DNA of 64,000 nucleotides. Source: Ricordea florida (taxonomy: Eukaryota; Cnidaria; Anthozoa; Corallimorpharia; Ricordeidae). How positions within the stretch are numbered: the stretch's first letter is position 1; each line of letters opens with the position of its first letter. Shown here piece by piece: positions 10,910 through 18,986 of the stretch. The stretch spans positions 5,407,706-5,471,705 of the forward strand of contig OX453273.1 in NCBI GenBank assembly GCA_949710005.1. The letters run 5' to 3'. The translations under genes and the position numbers were made by a program. A model generated the notes under the pieces. The model did not search any database. It saw only the letters and a list, made by a program, of their open reading frames with translations, and was not told where the DNA came from.

Positions 10910-11443
10910 ATGGATAATACAACAATTATTTTTAATTATTCAAATAAAAAAAGACTGGTTATTAATGATTTTATAGAGTCAATTAAAAAAGATTTGTTAC
11001 AAAACATATCAAAAAATCGTGGGTTTATTAATAAAGATCGTGAAGTAATTGATTTTGAGGTTTTTTGTAGCTATAAAAAAAACAATATGTTTTCTTTTGA
11101 TTTTTTAATGGATATGGATAATGATGAAATATTTACTGAAGAGTTTACAAGAAATTTATTATATAAAGCATATGAATTTGATGATTATGGGTTTATTTAT
11201 TATAATGAAAATGGCGATCTTGATTGCGATAATGATTTGAATATTAAAGACTTTTTTATTTTTTCAATTAAAGTAAAATTATACATAGATGAATATAAGA
11301 TATTACATAAAAAGAAATTCTATAAAGACTTGTATGATGATTTAATGGTTGTAACATGGCACCCATCTAGATATTTAGATTGGTGTATTGATTTTGAAGA
11401 GTTAAAGTTTTTGGAAGAAGAGGTATTTGGTGAAGAAGATTGA
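10910..11443 (+). CDS. Acidic hypothetical protein (element 1)
   Basis: 177 residues, rich in Asp, Phe, Tyr and Lys, with no motif I recognise. It starts 24 bp after the Cys-repeat gene on the same strand, so both probably form one transcription unit fired from the TIR. Element 2 has a 174-residue protein in the same place and orientation. The two share only short stretches (for example YSNKKRLVINDFIESIKKDL against YDNKEKKCLKDFFDEVSKDF, and a C-terminal KFYK motif), so they look like fast-evolving homologues. It ends just before the 11455-11484 hairpin. Confidence 0.65.
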   Translation: MDNTTIIFNYSNKKRLVINDFIESIKKDLLQNISKNRGFINKDREVIDFEVFCSYKKNNMFSFDFLMDMDNDEIFTEEFTRNLLYKAYEFDDYGFIYYNENGDLDCDNDLNIKDFFIFSIKVKLYIDEYKILHKKKFYKDLYDDLMVVTWHPSRYLDWCIDFEELKFLEEEVFGEED

Positions 11444-11454
11444 TAAAAAGTTAT

Positions 11455-11484
11455 GTTATATAACCTAATAAATGGTTACATAAC
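11455..11484. terminator. Hairpin at convergent junction (element 1, right-facing and left-facing genes)
   Basis: GTTATATAACC, an 8-nt loop TAATAAAT, then GGTTACATAAC: an 11-bp stem with one G-T pair. It lies between the stops of two convergent genes, 11 bp past one and 6 bp before the other. The same stem recurs at all three other convergent junctions of this kind in the two elements, so I call it a probable two-way 3'-end signal. The function is inference. Confidence 0.6.
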
Positions 11485-11490
11485 AAAAAT

Positions 11491-12126
11491 TTATTTAAAT
11501 CTTAAACTAAAAGTTATAGTAGAACCCCCCAAATCAAATTTTTTAAATTCAGCATCTAAGATGGCCAAATCAAAGTGGTTTATTAAGGTATCATATTTTC
11601 TAACTGGAATTGTTGGGTAATCTTTTGAGGGTATGTTTGCTAGTAGTTGTGATGGAGCTAGTTTAAAAATTCCATCATTTTTACTTTTATTCATATATGA
11701 CATCTTATTATCCACTATACTACACATAAGTCTAAATGGTTCCTTAATTTGTATATTTATGGGATATATTTTACGCGGATTTATAATTTCAGGTAAACCT
11801 AAATTAACTTGTAAATTTCTACTAAGTTTAATGTTATAATTCTTATTTGAAAATAGATACCCAACATTATTATTTCCATTTATTGTTAGCTTTAGATTAT
11901 CCGTATAATTATGAAAAATTGATTGAATATCAACTAATGAATATGTGCCGGGAGGAATTTTTAAAACATACCCCTGCCTTTCATCAGTTATCGCTTGTTG
12001 TCCCCTGAAATTAATTAATCTTTTAGTTTGTATATTACAATCTAGGAGTTGTAATTCTCGAAGATTTTCTAGAGGAGGATCTAAATAAATCCTAGTTTCA
12101 GAATCATACATTGTAATACTTAACAT
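11491..12126 (-). CDS. Putative minor capsid (penton-type jelly-roll) protein (element 1)
   Basis: 211 residues beginning MLSITMYDSETRIYLDPPLE. The pattern IPPGTYSLVDIQSIF, an NLGLPEI segment, and an all-beta ending STITFSLRFK fits the minor capsid/penton candidates that I recall from cnidarian Polintons, which would form the pentameric virion vertices. It is the last gene of the left-pointing virion cluster. The upstream box ATCTTTAGAT (ATCTAAAGAT on the coding strand) is 24 bp before the ATG. Element 2 carries a shorter relative in a different position. The assignment rests on pattern and context, not on a search. Confidence 0.55.
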   Translation of the reverse strand: MLSITMYDSETRIYLDPPLENLRELQLLDCNIQTKRLINFRGQQAITDERQGYVLKIPPGTYSLVDIQSIFHNYTDNLKLTINGNNNVGYLFSNKNYNIKLSRNLQVNLGLPEIINPRKIYPINIQIKEPFRLMCSIVDNKMSYMNKSKNDGIFKLAPSQLLANIPSKDYPTIPVRKYDTLINHFDLAILDAEFKKFDLGGSTITFSLRFK

Positions 12127-12149
12127 TTTGTTTTGATTACATCTTATTC

Positions 12150-12159
12150 ATCTTTAGAT
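12150..12159 (-). promoter_or_regulatory. ATCTAAAGAT upstream box
   Basis: Exact ATCTAAAGAT on the coding strand 24 bp before the minor capsid ATG. The same box lies 20-40 bp before several other virion-type genes in both elements; it is a candidate late promoter. Confidence 0.55.
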
Positions 12160-12175
12160 TTCTATAATCAAAACA

Positions 12176-13768
12176 TTAACGAAATAAAAACCAAGATAAT
12201 AATCCTCCAGCAAACATTAAAACAATAAGAGTATTTTGATGAGAAGATGTTTCTATATTACTAATTTCTTCGCTATTGTTTGATTCATAATTTTTGTTTA
12301 ATTTAGGATTCCTTGGTTGGGCATTAGTATTTAATAAAACCTTTGATGTTCCTAAACTATGAGTTATTCCAACATTTTTTGTTCCAACATTTATTGAATT
12401 ATTTACCCCAAATTTCATATCTTCTGTTGCTATTTTCAGATTATTATTGTATCCAATAACGCTTTCTGTATTTATAATTAAATTGCTCGGCATCAACAAA
12501 ACATTAGGAGCTATAGCCAAATCAAGCCGTACTTTTGATTCTTGAACCGCCATTTGATATCTTTGATTTGAATTTGCGATATCATTTTCAATCACAGAGC
12601 TTTCAAATAAATCTATAAACTCTTGCTGAGTTTCAAATGCTCTTCCTCCATTACCAATAATTGAATTCCTAGTATTAACTTGGGCCCCCAAAACGCAATA
12701 AACAAACGCTTCAACCGATCTATTTATTCTTCCTAATCCAGCATTTGTTAATCCATATCCAGATTCTGGTATAAACCATGCATATTGAAAATCAACAAAG
12801 TAATCATTTCGAAGCATAGATATTAAATTCCCATCTATTTTTTTACCTCCATCATCGGAAAATCTATTTGAACTGCTCGGCCATATATTAGCTTCTGTAT
12901 CATAACCTCTTACAATTCTAACATTTTGATTTCCTCCCCCTTGTCCATGAACGCTTCCGGGAGGTACATATCCTTTTCCATAATCAATGAATACATCTCC
13001 AACCCCATGGTTTGCACCCCCTTTCCATCTAAAATCAGCCAAAGGTTTATTTAATCCTCTATAATCTTGATTATTGCTTAAGCCAAATTCTGCGCATAAA
13101 CGATTATAAGCATTTTTGTTGTATGGATTATTTTTTAAAGAAAAAGTTTGTTCGCCGGGTAATGGTACAGATAATTCATATAATATTCTTCTTATTGTAA
13201 AGTAAATGTGAAATATAATAAAACTTCTAATAACTTTTGGGTAATTTAAACTATCATTTAAACTTACACCGCATCCAGATGTTGCACACCAAACCGCCAT
13301 GTTTAACTGTTGTGGCCAGTGATTAATATTTGGTTTATTCAACCAAGCTCTAGCTTCTTTACCGCTAGTAAGTCCTACAGTTTGATTTTTGAATACATTT
13401 TTCATTAGCGCGGTGAAGTTATCTTTATCTGAAACATATATATCTAAAATAATTAACATTTCTGTTACATTTTTTGCAGATTCATCGAATTTAATACCAG
13501 GTATTGGATATGTTTTGTTTGCAGATGATAAAGTTTTTGGGAAGGATATTATATGATTTGGTGAATTTATTCCTAAATCGCGCCATAATTGGGTTTTCAA
13601 ATTAGTAGGAAGATCATCGGTCCATGTTTTTCCAGAAGGATCATCATCGGACATAACTGTTACCCCATTAACTTTCCATTTAATATATCCACCAAATGAA
13701 TCATTAATAAATGTAAATTTATTGAGGTTGGCGTTTGGGTATCGGGTCTTGAAATCCTCAAATAACAT
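12176..13768 (-). CDS. Large C-terminally anchored protein, virion-associated candidate (element 1)
   Basis: 530 residues, the largest open frame of the virion cluster, not matched to a named family. N-terminal part MLFEDFKTRYP with YIKWKVNG; a central HWPQQLNMAVWCATSGCGVS segment; Gly-rich VPPGSVHGQGGGNQN; then FVDFQYAWFIPESGYG. Near the C-terminus is a polar low-complexity stretch followed by one hydrophobic segment (LIVLMFAGGLLSWFLF), a probable tail anchor. I recall similar proteins from other cnidarian Polintons but no function. It is conserved in element 2, where the reading frame is broken. An ATCTAAAGAT box lies 28 bp upstream. Confidence 0.75.
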   Translation of the reverse strand: MLFEDFKTRYPNANLNKFTFINDSFGGYIKWKVNGVTVMSDDDPSGKTWTDDLPTNLKTQLWRDLGINSPNHIISFPKTLSSANKTYPIPGIKFDESAKNVTEMLIILDIYVSDKDNFTALMKNVFKNQTVGLTSGKEARAWLNKPNINHWPQQLNMAVWCATSGCGVSLNDSLNYPKVIRSFIIFHIYFTIRRILYELSVPLPGEQTFSLKNNPYNKNAYNRLCAEFGLSNNQDYRGLNKPLADFRWKGGANHGVGDVFIDYGKGYVPPGSVHGQGGGNQNVRIVRGYDTEANIWPSSSNRFSDDGGKKIDGNLISMLRNDYFVDFQYAWFIPESGYGLTNAGLGRINRSVEAFVYCVLGAQVNTRNSIIGNGGRAFETQQEFIDLFESSVIENDIANSNQRYQMAVQESKVRLDLAIAPNVLLMPSNLIINTESVIGYNNNLKIATEDMKFGVNNSINVGTKNVGITHSLGTSKVLLNTNAQPRNPKLNKNYESNNSEEISNIETSSHQNTLIVLMFAGGLLSWFLFR

Positions 13769-13795
13769 CTTATTCTTTGTGTTTCAATTAATCTG

Positions 13796-13805
13796 ATCTT
13801 TAGAT
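13796..13805 (-). promoter_or_regulatory. ATCTAAAGAT upstream box
   Basis: Exact box on the coding strand, 28 bp before the ATG of the 530-residue protein. Element 2 has the same box before the homologous gene. Confidence 0.55.
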
Positions 13806-13891
13806 CTAGAATAAGATGAAAAGTTAATTAATTTCATTTCTAATTCCTGTAAAACAATTACAACCAACATCAGTTTTCTCGTATGAAATTT

Positions 13892-14494
13892 TTAATGTCC
13901 TTTCCCTCCGGTAAGTTCTTTTAATAGATCTTCGCGAACTTTCTTCCTTATAATTGACATGTCGAAGTTTTTTTCTGCGTCTTTTCTAAATTTTTGACGT
14001 ATTTCAAGTTTTAGTTTTTGAAACTTTTCCAACTCCGCTAAAATTATAGAAAATTCTTGATCGGATATAACATTATCTTTCAAAGCTTTTGAAACTAAAT
14101 CGTTAATTGTGTTTAATTTTGATTTTGCAATTGCAGTGGTTTGTTCGTGTTTACTAACTTTACCAGAAAGTTTTTTAGAAGCAATACCAAATCCAACCGA
14201 TAATCCCCCAAAAACACCACCCACAACCCCTAAAGGCACGCCAACAATAGCACCAAAACCAGTAAGAGATGTACTCAAACCACTCGCAGATAGAATAACT
14301 GAAATCAAACCACCAGAAATACTTATTTTTGTACATATAGTTCTTGCCCTATTATATTTTTTCCTTACTTCTTCATAATGTTTAATTTCTTTCTCAAGAT
14401 TTTGTAATACTTCGCTTGATTTTTGCAGTCTGAAATTAACCGAAGGATCAACACTATTGGGTAATTGAGGATAAATTTTATTGTAGTCATCCAT
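13892..14494 (-). CDS. Membrane protein with central glycine-rich hydrophobic hairpin (element 1)
   Basis: 200 residues. The N-terminus (DDYNKIYPQLP) is polar, then a helix with KHYEEVRKKY. Two hydrophobic stretches (about 53-70 and 76-103, with SGLSTSLTGFGAIVGVPLGV) resemble a membrane hairpin. The C-terminal half is a charged helix (SDQEFSIILAELEKFQKLK) ending LLKELTGGKGH. The homologue in element 2 has 199 residues with the same ends. Likely a virion or assembly membrane protein by context, but no activity can be stated. Confidence 0.7.
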   Translation of the reverse strand: MDDYNKIYPQLPNSVDPSVNFRLQKSSEVLQNLEKEIKHYEEVRKKYNRARTICTKISISGGLISVILSASGLSTSLTGFGAIVGVPLGVVGGVFGGLSVGFGIASKKLSGKVSKHEQTTAIAKSKLNTINDLVSKALKDNVISDQEFSIILAELEKFQKLKLEIRQKFRKDAEKNFDMSIIRKKVREDLLKELTGGKGH

Positions 14495-14519
14495 ATTGTA
14501 TTTTACTGATCAGTGTGAT

Positions 14520-14528
14520 ATCTTTAGA
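14520..14528 (-). promoter_or_regulatory. TCTAAAGAT upstream box
   Basis: TCTAAAGAT on the coding strand 26 bp before the ATG of the 200-residue membrane protein; a one-base variant of the ATCTAAAGAT box. Confidence 0.5.
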
Positions 14529-14529
14529 C

Positions 14530-15738
14530 CTACTTTCTTTTCTTTTTTATACTTTCAACAAAATATAGAACTACAGCCATTATCAAAAGCCAAGCATTTT
14601 CACCTAAAAATCCAATAACCTGCCCAGCTGTTTTGAATAGAAAGCTAACTATTGCACCAACCATTCCTGGTAATATTTCACCCAGTTTTTTACCTATAGT
14701 TTTTAATCCATTACCAACACCCTTACCTAATGCGGATAAACCTTTTGAAAGATTAGAAACGATAACACCAATAATAACACCCACAGCACTAATAACAGCA
14801 AAGACCGTAAAACCATACTTTTTGAAGATGTACTTTAACCTCTCTCTTAATGGAAGATTTTTAATTATTTCATCTTTTCGGCTCTCAATATCTGTTATTT
14901 GTTCTAACTTGGAGATTGTATTTTTTCTGATTTGTTCTTTTAATTTATCATTCTCAGCTTTTAATCTTTCTTTGCTTTGTTCTACTTTTATTAAATTTGA
15001 TTCGCCCTTCTTATATTTGTCTATTTCTTCTTTGTATAATTTTTCCGAATCTAAAAGTCTCTCTACTTGTATTTTTAATTCTATATTCTGTTTAGCGGTT
15101 TGATCGAAAAGACTTTTATCCTCAGATTTCTGTACCTGTATTTTTTCAATGAATTGTCTTAGTTCTTTTTCTCTTTCGACATATCCACTAATCTCCTCCG
15201 CGCGTGTTGCTAAAAGTGAATCTATTCCTTGTACTGCAGAAAGTAATTCATTATGTTTTTCTTTTTCTTCATTAAATTGTGATATGGAATCATTATATTT
15301 ATCTAACATTGTTTCATAATCGGCACCTAGAGCTTTTCTCATTGTTTTTGGTAAATCTTCAAGCATAAGAACTTTATCTTTAGTAAGTATGACATGTGGT
15401 GCAGAACCCTTCCTATTACTAAATTCTGCTAATATACTACCATCTTCTCCATATGTTACATTAAATGTCGCATCATTAGGATTGAAAGTTGGTAAATAAC
15501 GTTTGAGTTCTTGACCTGCTTCTCGCCTTCTGTCATATTTCTCATCTCTTTCTTCAATATTTGGTGTTTTTTTCTCTTCATCTTTTATTTCCCATTGAAG
15601 TCGTTTTCTTTCCTCCATATATTCTGAATAACCAAGATAGCCCTGATCAACAGATGTAGATGTGTTTGGGCTATGGTAAAATGTATTATCATTATCATCA
15701 TCTTTTGGTAAATCTTCTAATGGTATTTCTTCTTCCAT
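14530..15738 (-). CDS. Coiled-coil protein with C-terminal membrane region (element 1)
   Basis: 402 residues. An acidic N-terminus (MEEEIPLEDLPKDDDN) is followed by a charged region with SVDQGYLGYSEYMEERKRLQ, then a long coiled coil (about 150-290) with heptad Leu/Ile. The last 100 residues hold a hydrophobic helix (TVFAVISAVGVIIGVIV), an amphipathic Gly/Leu-rich region (LSKGLSALGKGVGNGLKTIG) and a terminal membrane segment ending VVLYFVESIKKKRK. The start matches the equivalent ATG in element 2; an earlier ATG here is out of frame. Family unknown; a virion scaffold or membrane-remodelling role is speculation. Confidence 0.75.
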   Translation of the reverse strand: MEEEIPLEDLPKDDDNDNTFYHSPNTSTSVDQGYLGYSEYMEERKRLQWEIKDEEKKTPNIEERDEKYDRRREAGQELKRYLPTFNPNDATFNVTYGEDGSILAEFSNRKGSAPHVILTKDKVLMLEDLPKTMRKALGADYETMLDKYNDSISQFNEEKEKHNELLSAVQGIDSLLATRAEEISGYVEREKELRQFIEKIQVQKSEDKSLFDQTAKQNIELKIQVERLLDSEKLYKEEIDKYKKGESNLIKVEQSKERLKAENDKLKEQIRKNTISKLEQITDIESRKDEIIKNLPLRERLKYIFKKYGFTVFAVISAVGVIIGVIVSNLSKGLSALGKGVGNGLKTIGKKLGEILPGMVGAIVSFLFKTAGQVIGFLGENAWLLIMAVVLYFVESIKKKRK

Positions 15739-15760
15739 GATTTTTACTCATCAGTAAGAA

Positions 15761-15770
15761 ATCTTTAGAT
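15761..15770 (-). promoter_or_regulatory. ATCTAAAGAT upstream box
   Basis: Exact box on the coding strand 22 bp before the ATG of the coiled-coil protein. Element 2 has the identical box in the same place. It lies in the 86-bp divergent interval shared with the DUF2738-like gene. Confidence 0.6.
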
Positions 15771-15824
15771 TGAAAAACAAATTAAAATTTGATTTAAAGA
15801 TAAAAAAAAAAATATAAAAATAAA

Positions 15825-16481
15825 ATGATGAATGAAACTACACAATTAATAGATATTAATACTTATAAACCTAAAGTAAGCATGATTTTTTCTAAACCAA
15901 TTGTTGGTGAAATTCCTGGAAGTAAACCAAAGGTTGAATTTAAAAGAATTAAAATTTTTTCAAAAAATGATGATGGAACAGAAGGAGAACTTGTTATTCC
16001 AACCGGTAATTTATATTCTTTTGGTGTTTCTACAAATACAAGTCAAGAAACAAATAAAATTACGGGATATGTGTTTCCATTATGTTTATGGAGTGGAAGT
16101 AGTCCAACATCCGAAGAAGAAAAATGGATTGATTTATTCAATGAAATAGTTGACAATTGCATTGATCATTTGCTTATTAATAGAGTAAAAATTGGTAAAT
16201 TTGAGTTGGAAAGAAATGAGCTTGAAAAACAAAAAGGAGGTTTAAATCCTCTATATTGGAAGATGGAAAAATCTTCAATGGCTAGAGTTCCAGATAGAGG
16301 TCCAACTTTATATGCAAAATTAATTTGGGATAAAAAACAAGACCAAATTTTAACTAAGTTTTATAACTCAAAAAATGACAAGTTAATTAATCCATTAAAA
16401 TTATTAAATAAAGGGTGTCATGTTGAAGAAGGCGTAATAAAAATTGAATCAATATTTATTGGTTCTTGTATTGCTCTTTAA
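15825..16481 (+). pseudogene. DUF2738-like putative ssDNA-binding protein, premature stop (element 1)
   Basis: The first 218 residues of a protein that is 264 residues long in element 2. The TAA after ESIFIGSCIAL stands where element 2 has CAA, a single C-to-T nonsense change. Homology continues in frame to about 16615 (KLYEAVIEPNKEMK). The pattern RGPTLYAKLIWDKK, ITKFYNS-like segment and IKIESIFIG recalls DUF2738, a family of nucleocytoplasmic large DNA viruses with an OB-fold ssDNA-binding member. That assignment is from memory of the pattern. It is the only rightward gene in the middle of the element. Confidence 0.6.
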
Positions 16482-16638
16482 GTAAAACTTTATGAAGCAG
16501 TTATAGAACCAAACAAAGAAATGAAAAGATTAACTAAATTTAGATGCTTAACTATTTCAGATAGTAAATCTGCGGCCGAAGAAATGGAAGATTCTGATGA
16601 TGGGAGTCTAATGTAAACCCAATAATAAATATACTTGT

Positions 16639-16668
16639 GTTATATAACCAAATTACTGGTTACATAAC
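16639..16668. terminator. Hairpin at convergent junction (element 1, second)
   Basis: GTTATATAACC, loop AAATTACT, GGTTACATAAC. It sits between the end of the DUF2738-like gene homology and the stop of the convergent 130-residue gene. The stem is the same as at 11455-11484. Confidence 0.6.
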
Positions 16669-16678
16669 AAATAATAAT

Positions 16679-17071
16679 TTATAATAATTTTGATACCGCG
16701 TAACCTAAACCTAACATTCCAGCTCCAACATATACCATTTCTCCTGTTTTTTGATCATCGCTTGGTTTGTAATAATCAGAGAATTTTGGCTCTTGCATTT
16801 GACTATACAATTCAAAAGCTTGGTTTGTAGTCGAAATATTTTTTGATGCTTGATATTTTTCATCTTTTTTCTTCATTTTCCAATCAATCATTTTTTGTCT
16901 TTTTTCCTGATATTCTGCATAATCTTTTTGATATTTTTCTAATGCTTTATCGTGTCGTATTTTTTCTATATCGAGATTATGCCGTGAAAGACTTTTTGCA
17001 AGATAATTTCCGCCAACAAAGGCGGTTGCATTTAATATAGCTCCACCAATCATCATTGCTATTGCTGCCAT
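16679..17071 (-). CDS. Two-membrane-segment protein with charged middle (element 1)
   Basis: 130 residues. The N-terminal hydrophobic segment MAAIAMMIGGAILNATAFVG is followed by a basic/acidic helix (EKYQKDYAEYQEKRQKMIDW), a polar part with FSDYYKPSDDQKTGEM, and a C-terminal hydrophobic segment (VYVGAGMLGLGYAVSKLL). The pattern N-anchor, charged helix, SD-Y-PSxDQK, C-anchor is one I recall from small proteins of cnidarian Polintons. It follows the 72-residue gene by 9 bp, so they are cotranscribed. Function unknown. Confidence 0.7.
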   Translation of the reverse strand: MAAIAMMIGGAILNATAFVGGNYLAKSLSRHNLDIEKIRHDKALEKYQKDYAEYQEKRQKMIDWKMKKKDEKYQASKNISTTNQAFELYSQMQEPKFSDYYKPSDDQKTGEMVYVGAGMLGLGYAVSKLL

Positions 17072-17080
17072 TTTTATTAC

Positions 17081-17299
17081 TTATTTTGGTAAAATCTTTT
17101 GATCCTCTAAATATGTTTTTAGATACATACTTCCGGATAATACAGCCACCCATTTTGCATAATTTGTAATACTTGAGGATGGGTCGCTCAAAAATGATTC
17201 TTTCATCATCTTTTTAGCTACATACCCAACTCCAGCCCCTAATCCAATAAGTACCGCTGAATCAGTTACAGTTTTCACAAGTTTGTTTTCGCTTGACAT
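17081..17299 (-). CDS. Small membrane protein, 72 residues (element 1)
   Basis: Starts MSSENKLVKTVTDSAVLIGL. Hydrophobic segments at about 14-28 and 46-60, and a basic stretch KKMMKES between them. The copy in element 2 is almost identical (changes at only a few residues), which marks it as under strong constraint. Likely an envelope or inner-membrane virion component, by context only. Confidence 0.7.
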   Translation of the reverse strand: MSSENKLVKTVTDSAVLIGLGAGVGYVAKKMMKESFLSDPSSSITNYAKWVAVLSGSMYLKTYLEDQKILPK

Positions 17300-17360
17300 T
17301 TTTTTACTACATCATTAAGAAACTTTTAAATGGCTTTATGTAGTAAAAAATAATTTGTAA

Positions 17361-17763
17361 TTACATCATTCCAATTTTTGGTCTATCTGTGGGTTGTGGA
17401 ACTTGTGATAAATCGGGTATCCTATTTTTATATTCTGCGTATCCATCTCTAGCTTTTTCCCGGTATCTCATAAAAAGATCAAATGCTGTAAAACCTAATC
17501 CAACAACAGATAAAACAGTAGTAAAAGATAACTCTGGTATCCATGATTTTGATTCATTTTCATTTCGTTCCGCAGCTCGTAGGGTCTTTTCTTCTCGTTT
17601 CATCTCCCTAGCTAATGCTTCTTTTGCTTTTTTATTATATTCCGCCAATTTTTTTCCAGCTGCTACTTTTTTAGGATCTTTCTCCCTCTTTTTAGTATCT
17701 TTATTTTCAGGTTCGGGATCTGCCGTAATTTGCTCATCTACTCAGTTCAGATTGTTCAGACAT
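17361..17763 (-). pseudogene. Membrane protein gene with broken 5' end (element 1)
   Basis: The equivalent gene in element 2 encodes 136 residues. Here the expected start at 17763 (MSEQSE) runs into a TGA after nine codons. A net insertion of 7 bases (extra CTGA and TGA near 17735-17745) shifts the frame, after which the original frame resumes without an ATG. The downstream part is intact: Lys-rich KDPKKVAAGKKLAEYNKKAK, a hydrophobic segment (LSFTTVLSVVGLGFTAFDLF) and a C-terminus TDRPKIGMM. The gene is probably silent unless it is read from an unusual start. Confidence 0.65.
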
Positions 17764-17786
17764 TGTTATTTAGATGCTGCAAATAA

Positions 17787-17796
17787 GTTTTTAGAT
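17787..17796 (-). promoter_or_regulatory. ATCTAAAAAC variant of the upstream box
   Basis: Coding-strand ATCTAAAAAC, 24 bp before the original ATG of the membrane-protein gene; element 2 has the same variant at 45022-45031. Confidence 0.4.
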
Positions 17797-17800
17797 CTGT

Positions 17801-18328
17801 TTAATATACAGTATCAATACCTTCAGTAGATTGCTTAGTTTCCTGATCATTTGTGTTAGAATTTACTGGTTCTTGTTGATTTTTGTTGAATTTAATGTGT
17901 TTAGCTACTTGAAATAACCCGCTAGCAAGTGCAGCCAGCCTTCCTGCTTTCAATGCTAATAACCCAACAATGTTTGTTAATTCACGATTAACTAAATCAT
18001 CATTCTTCAAATCATCGCAAAGAGATTCTATATCATCAACTGGAACTAAATATGAAATAAGTTTGGAAACTAATTGTAGGGATGAATCTACCAACCCACC
18101 GTTAATTTTCTTACCCATTACCGCTTGGTAACGATTAAAATATTTTTCTACATCGCGCTCTGATAATTTTTTTATATCACCCAAACTCATTTCAACCCCT
18201 AAATATTCCTTTGTTGTTCCAAGCGCCGCGAGAATGGCAAGTGATTCTTGTTTTATTTCAAGTTCATCATCATCTTTTTCCAACGGTCGGTCTGTCTTTT
18301 CTTCAATATAATCTTCAACGTTTGTCAT
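17801..18328 (-). CDS. Helical protein of 175 residues following the ATPase (element 1)
   Basis: I place the start at MTNVEDYIEE, six bases after the ATPase stop; a longer frame overlaps the ATPase end and has no support. Acidic N-terminus, then helices with LSERDVEKYFNRYQAVMGKK, LVSKLISYLVPVDDI and LVNRELTNIVGLLALKAGRL, and a polar C-terminal tail. No motif known to me, although similar proteins occur in cnidarian Polintons. The very short spacing suggests translation coupled to, or transcription with, the ATPase. The element 2 homologue is very similar. Confidence 0.7.
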   Translation of the reverse strand: MTNVEDYIEEKTDRPLEKDDDELEIKQESLAILAALGTTKEYLGVEMSLGDIKKLSERDVEKYFNRYQAVMGKKINGGLVDSSLQLVSKLISYLVPVDDIESLCDDLKNDDLVNRELTNIVGLLALKAGRLAALASGLFQVAKHIKFNKNQQEPVNSNTNDQETKQSTEGIDTVY

Positions 18329-18333
18329 CTTTT

Positions 18334-18960
18334 TTAAATCACTTCGGGAATCTCTAAATAGCAATTAAATGGGTAACGCAAACTCAAACATAGTCTAGAA
18401 TATTTTTTTGTTTTCAGGAGTTGTACAAACTTTTTACCTAATTCATAATCTAAATCACCGCCATAATCTTCAAAAAACATTTTCATACCTTTCTGCGACG
18501 GATTATGGAAAGTAACAACGCAAGCCACATTTTCCCTGAATGGTTTTGCTATTGATGTTAATTGCTGGGTTAAAACCCACATTGATAATCCGTGATGCCT
18601 TCCAGAGAACGCTAAATCTATAAATTTATTAGATCTTTTCTTCAGATCAGTGGATACGGCGCAATCATCTAAAATTATTAATGTATTGAGTCCAGAGAAT
18701 AAAGTTTGGCAATCATTTAACAATTCATTAATCTCATCTACATTACTTGCATCTGGTGATAATACAAAGAATCTCTTATCCCCACGAGCAAAATTATGAT
18801 ATGTTTTATTTTTAGAATAAGTTGGACAAATTAAAACAATATATTCAAAAACTTTTCGGAAAGGACCGCGGAGCTGCTCAATTAGGTACTTTGTTTTTCC
18901 GCAATTTGTTGGTCCAGTTATGATACAATGAAAGGGAATTTTATCTCGTAAATCTTCCAT
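18334..18960 (-). CDS. A32/FtsK-HerA-like genome-packaging ATPase (element 1)
   Basis: 208 residues. Walker A GPTNCGKTK at 16-24, Walker B TLIILDDC at 93-100, then GRHHGLSMWVLTQQ (120-133), the arrangement of viral packaging ATPases of the poxvirus A32/Polinton type that drive DNA into capsids. It is the shortest and best-conserved protein between the two elements, differing at roughly a dozen residues despite many silent changes. It lies between the putative major capsid gene (26 bp upstream) and the helical protein. Confidence 0.88.
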   Translation of the reverse strand: MEDLRDKIPFHCIITGPTNCGKTKYLIEQLRGPFRKVFEYIVLICPTYSKNKTYHNFARGDKRFFVLSPDASNVDEINELLNDCQTLFSGLNTLIILDDCAVSTDLKKRSNKFIDLAFSGRHHGLSMWVLTQQLTSIAKPFRENVACVVTFHNPSQKGMKMFFEDYGGDLDYELGKKFVQLLKTKKYSRLCLSLRYPFNCYLEIPEVI

Positions 18961-18986
18961 GATTTTTGTATCATAACATTATGTTT

